A stretch of 64,000 nucleotides of DNA from Albula goreensis (GCA_022829145.1 CM040755.1:20843563-20907562); one strand, 5' to 3'; shown: positions 12,618-25,385, numbered from the stretch's first letter. Made by a program: numbers and translations. The notes: generated by a model from the sequence alone, not told the origin.

Positions 12618-14989
12618 TGACACCCAATAAGGTTTAATAAGAAAGTGATATAGATGGAAATGATTTGCAACAGACTCACATGTATTCAGGACCACTAATG
12701 ACTGACCTGGGCTCTGATTATTGGTGAAGGCTATGTTATTGAGGCAGCCTATTTCTCATATACAGAAAAATTTATATAATTCACAGGCACACATATGCAT
12801 ACATATCCATTGCCATATTATCTCACACACATCAATACTGTCACGCACACAACCAGAAACCTGCTTTATTGTACACTGGTTTCATTTTACCTTCTTAGTT
12901 AATCAAACAGCTGACAATCAATTATATTCAACGTTTATGAAGAATAAGTAATGTTTGAAATATTGCTATCATAATTTGACACATTCCCCTAAGAATAGAT
13001 ATGTGTAAAAAATCACACTCAGTACCAAGGTGCAGTACCATAAGCACAATGCACCTCAGTTTTGTGAAGCTGACTGACACAGTGAGGGCTGACTGTGCAG
13101 TCAAACACATCCTGTTAGCATTTTTTACCCTCCTTCCAGTGCCTGCTATACCTCCACAACTTTGGAATGTGTATAAATGATGAAGAAATGATTATTGGGA
13201 ATTTTAAAATAAAGTTCTATACTGGTTTAATCACAGACAGTCTCAAATGGGTGTCTCTAAAACAAGACTATAAAACTACACCTGTTTGGTCGCTCTGCTA
13301 ATGATACAAACACAGTTACCATTTGGGCCCGTTAACAGCCCCAATTGTCTTAACAAGCCCTCTCTCCACCCACCCAACAAAAAAGCACTGATAAAAGGGA
13401 TAAAAATACCAACTATGGTGCAATGGATGCCATTTTATACACTTGCGCCACTCTGGACTACTCAACAATATCAATCTGAACAAGTGAAAGTTGTGTTTGC
13501 GCTAGCGCCAGGCTTTTTGTGTTGTCAAAATAGGGCTCCATAGTGGTTTTGCTTGTTTTACAGCTGCATATGCTATCTATTTTATTTTACACTTCTACTT
13601 GTCTGTTCTCTCATTAGTCATCAGCAGAGTAATGTGCCATTGGTGGTACTTAAGGGACTGCTGGGGCAGCGCATTATTTTGTACCCTGAAGGAAAATTGT
13701 CTCTCTGAGTTGCAAATTGCTTATCTGAAGCAAAGTAGAGGTTTTTGCAAACACAGCTCAGGTGGTTATATCATTTGGAACTCAAAAATATGTGGCAACA
13801 GAAAACCTCTAGCCTCTCTTTTGTTCTAAGAAAGAAAAAAAAAACAAAATCTCATCTTGTTTGCAGGCTGAGTTAATAACCTTATATCAGATGTTATAAG
13901 TTGAAATAATATATATCATATAAAGATGATGACAAAATAGAGCTATGTGTTTACCAATATTTTGGCAAAGAAATACTATAACACAACTTTTGCTCAAACT
14001 TAATATTCAAAAGATAGGGCAGTGTGGCATCACTGTCAAGGATGTGGGGTCTAATTTATAAACATGTGCATGGAAATATGCATTTATATACACAACATTA
14101 TTATTTTGCATTCCTGATTTACCAACATGGTAAATTATGTTCCAATGCATAATCTAAAATTTGTGAGAAAATAGTAATTCATGCCATATTGAATATGAAA
14201 TTGCATATAAAATTGACTATGTGCACAGCTTAAGGTTAGATGTGTGGGTGCAGTTTTTAACACACCACAGGATTTGAAGCAGGATGCAGATATATATTGC
14301 TTGCACAAACAGAAAGCTGTATAACAGAGTTTGATATAAATGTATATTACATGTATACGTTGATGAGTGTGGCTGTTAACCAAACGGGTGCTGCAATAGA
14401 TTAAGTGCTAAATGGCAAGTGTATCAAAATATATATTTCTCATTCACAGTCATATTAACTAGCAATATGAAGAAATGGATGCATGTGAATTTGCCTGCAA
14501 AGATTACCATATTTATAATTTCTACCTCATTATAGATTTGAAGAGATCCATCCTCAGAATGTTCTGGGTTGTATAACACATGGGTATCCTTAGCCATTTA
14601 CTCTTTTAGGGATTTTCTTTATTAAGCAGGTGGTTTTGCATTATGTCGCCATAGCATGTTTAGCATGTTGGAAGGAAGGATTTAAGGAGTGTGAAAACGC
14701 AATTCAGTATGTGTAGACTACTATTTAATTTAAATTTTGTTACTTCAAAATACAGTCCTTTTTGTATGTTGCGCTTGTTTTGCTTGTCTACCCCCCTAAC
14801 TATGATATCACAATGAAGGATATAACATGACTACAACTACAGCAAGGTCAGCAAATCTCCATTAACTGTAAGGCTGCTCAAACATAACTTTGAAACCTCC
14901 AGTATCTTCTTACCATTGTATAGATGAGGTAGCTTACTCACACCTGTGTTAGCTGAATTGCATCATATAATTTGCGTCACATAATCTGT

Positions 14990-15400
14990 TTCACCTCAAG
15001 CAACCTTAATTACTGTTGCCAGATGAAAGCCAAACCTGTCAAGGGCTCTTTGGATGCGTAGAGGCTTAAAGAATGAATGAAAGGCCCAGGGAAGCTGTAA
15101 ATGGATTTTCTACCTGCCTCAGTAGCGTTGTGGTGCTCTGGACTCGTGCTGGAAGCCCATTGTAAGTGCCTTGGAAACATTAATCCCTGCAATTTCAGGC
15201 CTGTGTTTTTCAGCTGTCAGATTTATCAGGCAGTACCGCTGAAGTGATGATGCTTTGAGGAAGCCATGTGCCACTCGCTGATAATTAGAATGCCACACGC
15301 TCATCTCCACAAGGTAAAACAGCATTCCTTAAATGAAGAGCTGTCAGGCTTTAATTGTCTCCACTGAGGCATGTGGAAGAGAACACCATTCCAGAAAAAA
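14990..15400. promoter_or_regulatory. Candidate conserved noncoding element
   Basis: About 400 bp of balanced-composition, non-repetitive sequence lies between AT-rich flanks. It includes homeodomain-type cores (CTTAATTACTG near 15005-15015, GATAATTAGAAT near 15280-15291, GCTTTAATTGTC near 15349-15360). Short minus-strand frames over it do not resemble proteins. By analogy with gene-desert enhancers this could be a conserved regulatory block. Conservation was not tested. Confidence 0.28.
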
Positions 15401-17230
15401 AAAAAAAAAAACATGAATTATCATAGGGAAACGGAGGCCAACAAAACAACCCTGATGTTTATGTGAAACATCAGCTTGAAGTTTCTTCTGGTTGGAATGA
15501 ATGAATGAATTCATGATAACAGCAACAGTCATGAATGCCACATTTCTGTTGTCAACTAAAGCTATAGTATAACAAACAAAACAAATCTGTTCATTTAGTG
15601 TTAAATTCAGACAGAAATGAGGCCACTATCTATACTATCTATGTACCTATTATCTATCTGATTTTCTTTGTATACAGGGTGACAAAGAAATCATTTCTAC
15701 TTCTTCCTATTTTCCAAACCATGTGGAGAGATGAGTAGTTTTCTGTGTATTTGAGGAAGGAACACTGGCAAATGACTGTTGTCTGTGTATTAAAATAAAA
15801 GCCTTGAAGCACACACAAATAACAACATAATGATGATAGTGCTGCTTCCAACAGCAGAAAGTCTTACTTTTATCTTATGAAGCGAATTGGCCACACAGCC
15901 ATGTGAGACACATGGCCAAGGGATGGCTCATCCAGTGTACCCCTTTAACTAATCACATCAAAATCTTCAGGAAAGGTGCACAGCCAAGTCTAATGGTAAA
16001 TACAGCAGTGAAGCAAATAAATAAAACTCCATTCAATAACCTTTTGTTTGATTTGTTTCTGTCTGTTTTTACTGCTTTTACATTTTTATCTTAAGAAATA
16101 AAAAATGAACACTTTCAGTGTGTATACAACAAAGCTTGCACTTGAATTCGTTACCTAGAGGCGTTATTTAATGTTGCCATGGGGTCAATTTTCAAGATGG
16201 AGCTTTTGGGAGCACAATCATAACAATATTGTTATAAGGAAGGTCAGAACTGTTGCGCTTGGCCTAATTGACTGAAGACCTTCCCACCCACCCACTTGAA
16301 TAATCAGGGCCTTCAATATCAGGGTTAAATAACTGTGGTCAGAGCACCTCTCATTCTCACTTGGAATCAATCTCCAATCAGTTTCAGGAGGAATAAGGAA
16401 CAAAACAACCTAATCAGGACTCTGAGAATGTTGGCTGCCAATTAAAATATGATTACAATTCTGGGAAAAAGCCTTGGATAAATGCACAAGCTACTATTTG
16501 TTTAATCCCTATTACAAACGGAAAAATAAACAGGCTGAGGACATACATTTACTGCAACCCAACAATATTTCTTACATGCCACGTGACCATCTTCACTGTG
16601 AACAGAGCTACAATGTGCTGTCAATTGCTGCCTCATATTCCCCTTTGAGAAGACCTGGCTGTCATAATAAGCACTCTTACTGATTTAAATCACCGAGCTG
16701 AGGACATCCCATAATGGCTCATCCCAGATTTCTATTTGAGAAAATGTACTCTCCAACTAACCCTTAAAGAAATGTAACATATGTACATATAAACTGCTGC
16801 AACATATTTGCATCTAACTGTAGAAAATAATATTTCCTTGTGCGAGGTCCACTTACATAAAGGACCCCAAAAATGATTGGATATACATTCACACTTGCAT
16901 ATAAAAAGCCATACAGCCCATTGTGCTACAAATCACATATATCAGGCAGTTTTTGTTTGTTTAGTATTATGGATAAAATCCATTTCTAAAGTGGATTAAA
17001 TGTCTTTAATGTACAGAAGACAGAGCAAGCAGTTGCCAGTGGGCATCGCTTGCCAGCAAGTCAGCTCTTAATGAAACAAATGGCTTTCATTAAAAAGGCA
17101 ATTCCATTTTCAGGGGCTTACAAACCAAGATGTAAGAGTTTAGAGAATATCAGTTATGTTTAATTTGTTTAATTTCCATAAATTCTGATTTTTAAATTGT
17201 AGTAGAAGTGCAGTAATACTTACTTAAATT

Positions 17231-17380
<150 letters not shown>

Positions 17381-17429
17381 TGTTAGGTGGTAGTTCTGTC
17401 GAGTGGCACAGTATTTGAACTTACTTGTC

Positions 17430-17506
17430 TTATATTATATTATATTATATTATATTATATTATATTATATTATATTATATTATATTATATTATATTATAT
17501 TATATA
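17430..17506. repeat. (TATAT)n pentanucleotide satellite, about 15 units
   Basis: A perfect period-5 array of TATAT runs without interruption for 77 bp and consists only of A and T. Such arrays are easily melted and prone to length change. The plus-strand frame through it encodes only a Tyr/Ile/Leu repeat and is not a gene. Confidence 0.97.
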
Positions 17507-18237
17507 AACCTTTTGCACAATATTGTACATTTCATGAAAATCAGGTACAGGTAGCATATGTAAGTTTGTGTAATGCATTGAAAAGCATATATAAATACCT
17601 TTGCAGGAGGGTTCCTGGAGCAAACTACTGAGGGAATTCAGCTGCACAAAGTGCAAGCTACATATTGTGAGTGAGCCTGGGTGAAAAGTACCAGGTAGGT
17701 GAGTGAATTGTAACAATGGAAATGCTTGACTGATGACGCACTAAACCTGCAGCACAGCCACTGCCGGAGTGGTGGAGGCGTTCGCATTTATATTCCATTA
17801 CACACTGGCTGGGTTCAAACAATATTGAGCCACTTAGCACACGGGTCTTCATTTAAATTAAATAGTATGATTTCAAAGAAATCATTTATAAAAAATGAAA
17901 TGTGATTTAAGGGAAAAAGGGAATGAGAGGAATGGGAGGTGTTACTGAAAAAGGATGATTTGAGAGGACCAGGTTGACCTTGGTAAATTTAATCAGCCAT
18001 GTCTTACTACAGAGATGTAATTCAAATAGGTCCATTACCTCAGATTTTGCATGCAACAGAGAACAAAAAACATAGTCCTTGCTATTTTATAACAGCCAAA
18101 GTATTTTGTGTATTGCTGTCTCCCATGAGAATATAGGCATTAAATGAGACCGTGGATGTACATTGTCCCGTTAGTAACTCTAAATACATGAGTATGCCTG
18201 ACGTAAGGAGACATCATCTATCATACCATTTTGTTGC

Positions 18238-18261
18238 TTTTTTTTTTTTTTTTTTTTTTTT
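18238..18261. repeat. Poly(T) run of 24
   Basis: Twenty-four consecutive T residues follow GTTGC. I do not recognise a SINE or LINE body in the adjoining minus-strand sequence, so its origin is unclear. Confidence 0.85.
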
Positions 18262-19289
18262 AATACACAATCCTTATATGCACAAATGTATTCCAAAGTG
18301 GCCACAAAGATTCAGACAATGTTTGGGAATGTGAAAAATTTTTACATTTCATGATCAAAGTTGTCAGAACTTGGGCAAACCTGGTAATGAAAAAGGGATA
18401 TTCTACTAAAAATAAAGTTGAGAGACACATTGTGAGCTGTTGATGTAAGGAAAAGGTCAAAACTGAAAGCATTTCTAGGTTTAGTACTTGTTTCATGAGT
18501 AAAGCCATACTATTCGACACAAATGGATCGAGGTAGCACACATTCCAGTTTCTTCCCTTTTTGCTTTTGTTGAATAAACACACATTATAGAAAAAGCACT
18601 TGCTCAGAGGAATAAACAAAATAAATAAAAAGAAATAAAACAAATCATTTTCAGCTTTCAACACATCCTGCTGTTATTACAGAACAAATGTAGCTGTGAA
18701 ACCACATCTGACCGAGCTTTGGCTCCTATCAATGAATTAAAACTGTCTCCCATGAAGCTTTTTCCCATGTCTAGTTTTTTAGGTGTGATCTTGTGCTTGG
18801 CTTTTCTTATGAAGTGGAGTGTAGCATTCTTTAACTTTCAATCCTTCACCAAGTGTGTCCAGAAGTATTGCATTGTGACAATAACTGAACTGCCAGTTGG
18901 CCTACAGCATTAAAATGCCAGTATGGTGCACTGTACCTGGTCAATGAATGTGGTTCTGTTTTCCATTGCTTCCCCAAAATATGCAAAGATGAAATATATA
19001 AAAATCCAAAATAAATTAAATAATGAAGCATTTCTGAGCACAAGATTGACTGCGTGACTGGGTGTGTCTTTACGTGTCCAAGGAACAAGAACAGTACTTG
19101 TGATTTTTCAAAGATAATGCATCCAAATTCGTTGGTGAATGACAAAATACATGCTATCAATCAATCTTCACAAATTAACACCATTGACAATGCAACATTA
19201 ATGTGGCCAAAATTAAGGTGGCCAGAGCAAACCTATGCTCAAGTTACTAGAAGTCACATTGCAAAAGGATTTCAAGTTAAGTTTTCAAA

Positions 19290-19329
19290 TCCCTGATATT
19301 AAGAATTGATCCCTGAATTTAAGAATTGA
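19290..19329. repeat. Two-copy 20-bp tandem duplication
   Basis: TCCCTGATATTAAGAATTGA at 19290-19309 is followed immediately by a second copy at 19310-19329 that differs at two adjacent positions. It is a small local duplication with no apparent function. Confidence 0.8.
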
Positions 19330-20018
19330 TGTCAACAGTGGTATTTGTAACCCTGTTTGAAGTATGTGATTTCTGCAATAACATATGGCCACTTTTGTCT
19401 TACCTGTTAGCCTTAAAAATCACCCCAATGCGCTAGCTCAGTGACATTTCTCTTTAAGATGAGGATTGTGTTTCAGTAGGCTGCAACATCAACTTTCATT
19501 TTTACTTAGAGAGGTCAGTTTACCTGGAAAACTATGCAGTCTAATATTATTCTAAGCTTTGAATTAAATTCACTGACTGTGCAAGGTTCACAAACAATAT
19601 TGAAAATGACACATTTGTATTGCAGTTGTTAATCATCTCTTATTGAGTGTGAGGCTGATGTGGTTGCACATGCTGAAGAAGACAATGTGAGACCTAATGT
19701 CTGTCAATACAGCAGGTCTTTGCTCGATGGAAAGCAATTTTACATTCTGCGCCCAAGATACCCCCATTAATCTCTCATCTATTTCAGCGCATGCCTCTCT
19801 GATGAGGCCAGATCATATTTCTCTCTGAAAATTTATGGGTTCATTATGTCTTCAAATAAATGCACGTTCCACACTTTGATGATCAGATAATGTGGTTTGT
19901 TTAATACAGCAGGCAGGCAGAAACTGCTCTCCAGGAACTGGAAAAATTCTGTCTGCAATGAAACTGAACAACTTTGAGATTCTGTGAAAGGATTTACATA
20001 CTTTTTCAGAAGCCTGAC

Positions 20019-20717
20019 TAGGGCTGCAGTGGTAAAAAAATGTCCTTACCGCGGTATTCAAGGAATGCCATCTTGCGGTTTGTGGTAATACCGCAACCAA
20101 ACCCCCTTGTGTTTAATTATTCATTCATTTGAAGTTATTTGTCCCTTATTATTACACACATAATAAGGGACAATACGTGAGTTTTGTTACGCATTATAAT
20201 TAATAAACCTTGGTATAGAGTTTTGCATTTTTTTAAATATCGCGAATGAATTCATCACAATAAGCGTATCACAGTGTGTTGCGATAATTTCATTATTTAA
20301 ATTTAATACAATTTAATTAGAGCAGAGAATAGTTGCGCACACAACTGGCTCTTGATGCAGATGCATACACACCAATGATGTCATGCGCAAGATGAGCAAG
20401 GAGCAAATGAAGAAGCACCTTGTTTGTGTGGCAGTGTTTCAGTTTTACATGCGACAAGCACACTCAAGAGAGAATTAAAAAAAAAATTTGCGTACTGTGA
20501 ACGTGATCATTTTCAAAACTGATCTAAAAAAGTGAGTTTTCGAAAATATCCGGATGCATATCGACAAGGCCATGGACCATGCCAAAAGCTACATGAGGAT
20601 GACAGCACTCTGAGATAAGTGAAAAAAAGATGTTATGACAATAATTGCTGTGACAGGCTCAAAACCGCGGTACACATAATACCGCGGTATGGTGGTGATG
20701 TTATTGTTACAGCCCTA
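20019..20717. mobile_element. Non-autonomous hAT-superfamily transposon (MITE), 699 bp
   Basis: The element begins TAGGGCTGCAGTGG and its other end, read on the minus strand, begins TAGGGCTGTAACAA, giving short imperfect terminal inverted repeats of hAT type. It is flanked by an 8-bp target-site duplication with one mismatch: AGCCTGAC at 20011-20018 and ATCCTGAC at 20718-20725. Eight-bp duplications are diagnostic of hAT. The palindrome TACCGCGGTA occurs near the left end (20047-20056) and near the right end (20680-20689), with a third near-copy at 20663-20672; these look like subterminal transposase-binding sites. A perfect 13-bp inverted repeat lies inside (20139-20151 with 20161-20173). 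No transposase frame is present, so it depends on a partner element. Confidence 0.85.
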
Positions 20718-20958
20718 ATCCTGACATCAATTAAATTCAGAAGTTCCATGTCTGATTTTCTGTTTTTTGCAAATGATTCAACAATGTTGGCAGGTGTGTC
20801 TGTCATATAACATGACTCAGTGAGAAGGGAACTATCAGGACGTTTTCTTCACCCTTTATAAAACCTCCATCTGTCAATGTCAATGCTGTTTACACATACC
20901 ATTGCTTTAGTACTTTATCATATGATCTGTGGTCAGTGTCATACATATGATTAGATCA

Positions 20959-20960
<2 letters not shown>

Positions 20961-20996
<36 letters not shown>
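20961..20996. repeat. (TA)n microsatellite
   Basis: About 18 TA units immediately precede a palindromic Tc1-type mini-element. Tc1/mariner elements insert at TA, so the array is a natural target and may have grown from the duplicated TA. Confidence 0.95.
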
Positions 20997-21001
<5 letters not shown>

Positions 21002-21072
21002 CAGTCAAAAGTTTGGACACATTTTCTCATTGAAGTGAATGGGAAAGCGTGTCCAAACTTTTGACTGGTACT
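20997..21072. mobile_element. 76-bp palindromic Tc1/mariner-type mini-element
   Basis: Two perfectly complementary 24-bp arms (20997-21020 and 21049-21072) flank a 28-bp spacer. The arms contain CCAGTCAAAAGTTTGGACAC, which I recognise as the terminal sequence of a Tc1-like transposon family common in fish genomes. TA dinucleotides flank it, in keeping with TA target use. All transposase sequence is missing, leaving little more than the two ends. Such a short element can form a cruciform or a hairpin transcript. Confidence 0.85.
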
Positions 21073-22531
21073 GTATATATACAGTATATATATAACGATT
21101 AATTATGACAAAACAAATGAACAAAACCTCATGTTATTTAGTTTTTCCATGAAAGTGACAACTGTCTTAGTTTACTGTTATACAGCTGGCTTCAAAGTTT
21201 CATGTAATTCTTTTTACCCAGTGTTCAAAACTACCGAAAATCTAACACTACAGCAAGTTTCCCTTTAATTTCAGACTTGCTTCTTTCAAATTTGGTATGT
21301 ATCACAAGAGGATGCATACACTACTTTGATACATTGGGATGGTATGGTTTTCCTTCAAAACTCTGTGAAAATCTCTAAATCCTATTTATCAGCAGTACAT
21401 GTATATTGTTCCCCAAGTCCCAGTCAGAATTGTAAAATGTGAGTCAGACCTTCCCATAAAGGCTCTGTGGCCATTTAGCATTGCACTGGGGTGCTGAGCT
21501 GGTCTGTTTTTCTACATACAGGGCATGCATAAAAACAGACCAGGTACATGTATCCTGCTGCTCTCTTCAATTTGAATGTGTTTGTTTGTGTCTTGCAGCT
21601 CTCTCCCAAATGACAATGTGAGTTTTTATTCTGCAGCTCTGTCCAAAGTGAACATGTTCATTTCTATCTTGCTGCTCACTCCTATACAAGCACATTTGAT
21701 TGTATCCTCCTGCTTTCTCCTGCTTGTGAGTATTCATTTGTATCCCAGTACTCTCTCATCTCTCTCCACTTACAGGCAGTGGGGTCAGGACACAGCCAGA
21801 GGCCCTGAGGAAACTGAGATGCACCTGAATCCATTTTCGCTCCCCAAAGACTTTCCACCAAGCCCCCTATTCATCTTTACCATTTTCCCTTCTCAATGCT
21901 AAACCCACATTCTATCCATTCAGAACAATGGTGTGGACATCCCAGGACATGACCTACCACTAAATCTTAGGACAGGTTATTATTTTGGCAAAGGTCACTA
22001 TCGAAGTGCAAATTTTGCAAGCTATATCAACAGAGATATTTTATGAGCATAGCTGACTTTGCTCTCAACAATAACCGCCCCCCACCCCCAACACCTCCAG
22101 AGAAACCACCCAATGCATTTTAAAAATGTTTTTAAACACTGGCACTTGATAAGTGTTGATGAATGGTTTGGCTCACAGCAGGTTGGGAAGCCGACTGAAA
22201 TTACTGTGCGGATTGATTGATCTCTGCAGTTCTGCAACACAGCGGGGCAACAGGTTAATCGGATGAATGAAGAATTGTGTTCCGGAGGTGTGGCTGAAGG
22301 ACGATACTGCAATTGTCTATGGAGATGACCTTCTGAAGCTTCGGATCACCCAGGCCAGACTGGGATCCATGCCTCACAGCCAAAAGCTGTCAGTCTCCCA
22401 GTGGGAGAAGCAAGCCTTGGCAAAGAAGCTATGAGGAGAAACAGAGCAAAGATTCCACCGCTCATGCTAATTAGTTCATAAATGCATAATCATTTTTACT
22501 GCTTAAGAAGTAAACCAGTACAATACATTTG

Positions 22532-22532
<1 letters not shown>
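21073..22532. other. Unique DNA, one candidate element, no gene recognised
   Basis: After a short ACTGTATATATACAGT palindrome the sequence is unique. The 108-codon plus frame at 21576-21902 is Ser/Leu-rich with no recognisable domain. A candidate regulatory block lies at 22100-22450. Confidence 0.5.
22100..22450. promoter_or_regulatory. Candidate conserved noncoding element
   Basis: This non-repetitive block of balanced composition carries GATTGATTGATC and GGTTAATCGGATGAATG, which resemble PBX/homeodomain-type sites. It sits between repeat-rich DNA on both sides and was left uninterrupted by insertions. Function and conservation are inferred only. Confidence 0.22.

Positions 22533-22608
<76 letters not shown>
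22533..22608. repeat. (CA)n microsatellite, about 38 units
   Basis: Perfect CA array of about 76 bp, directly beside the left side of a degenerate Tc1 element. Frames on both strands through it encode only His-Thr or Cys-Val repeats and are artefacts. Confidence 0.97.
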
Positions 22609-22612
<4 letters not shown>

Positions 22613-22613
22613 A

Positions 22614-23620
22614 TATTTTTTTTCCCTTGACCTGGCTCTGTGCAAACAATTCTTGTGTGATTCAGATTAAGGTGCAATTTCCTACATTTTTTTAAAGTTT
22701 TAAAATTTTATTTGTATACATTTTGGTTTCACCATGTAAAAATCACAGCGCTTTTCCTACATTGCCCCTCCATTTCAAGGTACCATAATGTTTGGGAAAA
22801 ATGGCTTACAAAGTGAATCTCATTAATCAGGTGTGTTCAATTGCCTTCTTAGCATGAGTATGATCAAGCTTTCACTATCAAACCTGTTCTTGGTGTGTCT
22901 CAACATGAGGACCAGATTTGTGCAAATGAAATGAAGAAAACCATTAGTCAGAGACATACATCCAACATTAGTCTTACCCAAATCAACTGTTGGGAACATC
23001 ATTATAAGAAGAGAGCACTGGTGAGCTCAGTAGTTGCAAAAGACCTCTACATTTGATGATCAAAGAATTCTCATCATAAAGAAGAAAAAATCCCAAACAC
23101 CTGTTCAACAGTTCACAAACACAAGTGGATTTGTCAGTTACTAGTGTCCACAGAAGGCTTCATGAAGAGAACAACTCGGCAACATGCAAACCACTATTTA
23201 GACATAAAAACAGGATGGCCAGGTTACAGGCTGCTAAGAGAAGCTTGAAAGAGCCTGCAGAGCTCTGGGAAAAAGGACAGAGAAGACAAAGATTTGCTTG
23301 TATCAGGGTTGGAGGTTGGATGCTGAAAGGAACTGCTCAAGATCCAAAGCATACTACCTTTTGACTAGCTCACTTTGTCATTATTCTTTATGTTACTGTT
23401 GATAGCAGCAACAGACTGAATTTGGAAATGCATAGAAACATCTTATCTTCTCAAGTTCAAGCAAGTTTCTTCAGACTTGCTGAATCGCGCCTCATCCTCC
23501 TGTAAGACTATGATCCTACACATAATGCTAAACAAGAGGAGTTTTTCAAAGCCAAGAACTGGAAGATTCTTGACTGGCTAGCACAGAGGTGCTTTTCAAT
23601 CCAGGTTCAGACTGTCAGGT
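22614..23620 (+). mobile_element. Degenerate Tc1-like transposon, about 1 kb
   Basis: The left part contains CATTTTGGTTTCACCATGTA and GGTACCATAATGTTTGGGAA, landmarks of the Tc1 family whose ends read CAGTGCCCTCCATAATGTTT in fish and frog genomes. A transposase relic follows in the same orientation. The exact left terminus is eroded beside a CA array and the right terminal repeat is not recognisable, so both limits are approximate. A related fragment at 40462-40655 shares the GTTTCACCATGTA segment. Point mutations, indels and a central deletion make the copy inactive and old. Confidence 0.82.
22905..23600 (+). pseudogene. Tc1 transposase relic, multiply frameshifted
   Basis: Reading starts at an ATG in CAACATGAGGACC. 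The early part matches the paired-type DNA-binding region of Tc1 transposases but is broken by frameshifts and stops. The best open piece (23125-23364) reads VTSVHRRLHEENN, then CKPLFRHKNRMARLQAAK, then LWEKG, which fits the family pattern of RRLHE, KPLLSKKN.ARL.FAK and FWEKV. The catalytic Asp-Glu that normally follows (WTDE) is lost through a small deletion after LWEKG. After 23360 an internal segment is missing; the C-terminal part resumes with AGACTATGATCCTACACATA and GAGTTTTTCAAAGCCAAGAA, equivalent to the DNDPKHTA and EFFKAKKW region. It cannot make an active enzyme. Confidence 0.8.
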
Positions 23621-24356
23621 ATGAACTGAAGAAATAAATATTACTACACAATATTAGTGAAAGTAGCCGAATGAAAAATGTAAATTTGAAATCCTGGTAA
23701 ATACATTTCACAGCTACATCTGTAGCCTGATTCCACAAGTATACCAGTAATTGTTGACCATATGTGACAGCAGGAAAAGCTTGGTTACCAAATACCAAAA
23801 ATACCATGTAAGAGCCCAACATAAAGACAAAATGAGAACAAAGAAGTGAAGCTCTGAGGGTGCTCTCTCTTGGTACAGCTCAGTGCTGTACACAGGTGTA
23901 GGATCTTTACAGATCCCGGTCCCATCTGTCACAGGGCATCTCTTATTCAATTGACACCAAAGTCATCACTCAAGAGGGAAAAATCCTCTCATTTACAATC
24001 TGACTCAAACGTTATTGTATCCAGTGTGCCAATCAGACACCATCAGCATGTCATTACTCATTCATCCCCACGCTAACGCTGCACTTTTTTAAACAGATGA
24101 TCCATAGAATTTTGCTTGTTTGTTTGTTTGTTCTTTCCCCAGTGGTTCACTTGGAGTTGCCCCTACAATCCAGCTCTGCAAAACCAGAGGCATTTCAGCA
24201 CCAGAGGAAGTGATGCATTTGGAGAGGCATGGCACTGCAGTGAATAATCCGCCCCACCCAAACTAGATTTAACATTTTCCTCAAGTCCCAGAAGAGACCT
24301 TGCAGTGTTTGCAAACAAACACAGCATCATCATAATGTCATGGATATGCACACCTG
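23621..24356. other. Unique DNA, nothing recognised
   Basis: Apart from a short TTTG repeat near 24113-24132, I see no gene, transposon end or notable structure. Confidence 0.5.
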
Positions 24357-24368
24357 CACTCTCTCTCT

Positions 24369-24421
<53 letters not shown>
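24357..24421. repeat. (CT)n-(CA)n compound microsatellite
   Basis: About eight CT units followed directly by about 24 CA units. The minus-strand frame through it is a Cys-Val repeat artefact. Confidence 0.95.
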
Positions 24422-24425
<4 letters not shown>

Positions 24426-25385
24426 ACTAAGGTGTTATCATTAAAGCAATGAATGGCAAAAGTGGGGAGGTTTTCTCCTTTAAGGGCACAGTACATTAGA
24501 GGCCTCTGTCAGATCTGTGAATGGGCCTGTGTGTGTCTCTGTGTGTCTGTAAAGCCTAAACACAGGCCCAGTGTAGCCAAATATTGCCAAGGCTAACCCT
24601 CTGCCCACTTACCCATAAACAGTCTCCATCACTGTACTCCACTCACTGCATTGCTATACTCCACTCTCTTCAGAAAGCTTGTATGAAATGAGAGAAAAAC
24701 AAGAAATCTATTGAATTTCAACATTGAACTGCCATTGGAGACAGTAAAACAGATTTCCTATTATGGCTGCTGGTTAAAATTAGACCCGGAACACTGGGAC
24801 TAAAAAAAGAGAAAAAAAAAAAAAAACAATTATGCAGCATTACAGAGTCTTTGCATGGAGTATCTTGAAAGCAAGTGTTTCATTTAACACTGATTCCAGC
24901 GAGCAAGGTTCACCTTTCAAGACTTCAAAATGGTCTTTAAAAGGACTCTTCTTTGTTGCATTGTTGCAATGTGATAGGCTAATGTCGCGGAAGCATTAGC
25001 TTTCATCCACTCTTCAGAGGTAGGGCGATTTACATAATGATTAAACCAGCGGCAGCTGACCTTCCGCCTCTCTTCTCTGAATAACATTATGGTGCAGCTG
25101 TTGCTTTATGCAAAATGGCCTCTGTGGAGTCCAGACAAAAGGATTAGAGACACAACAGTCTCCTGTTCATCTTCTTCACCTCAGGACTGGCTCTGCACAT
25201 CACCCTGCAGCTTCTACACAATGGGGAATGTGTGTGTGAGTGTCTGTGTGTTTCTGTATTGGTGCATATGCATGCATATATATATTTGTGCAATATGGGT
25301 GAACATTTGTGCATGCACTCATGTTTTATGATTATTCATGGCCTTTTATTCGTCCATTTGTACCTTGATATGTTTGCTTGTAAAG

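Larger units (their letters stand above)
17507..20010. other. Unique DNA without recognisable genes
   Basis: The stretch contains a 24-base T run (18238-18261) and a two-copy 20-bp tandem duplication (19290-19329). Otherwise it is unremarkable AT-rich sequence. The 134-codon minus-strand frame at 18260-18664 runs into the poly(T) side and has no recognisable features. Confidence 0.5.
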
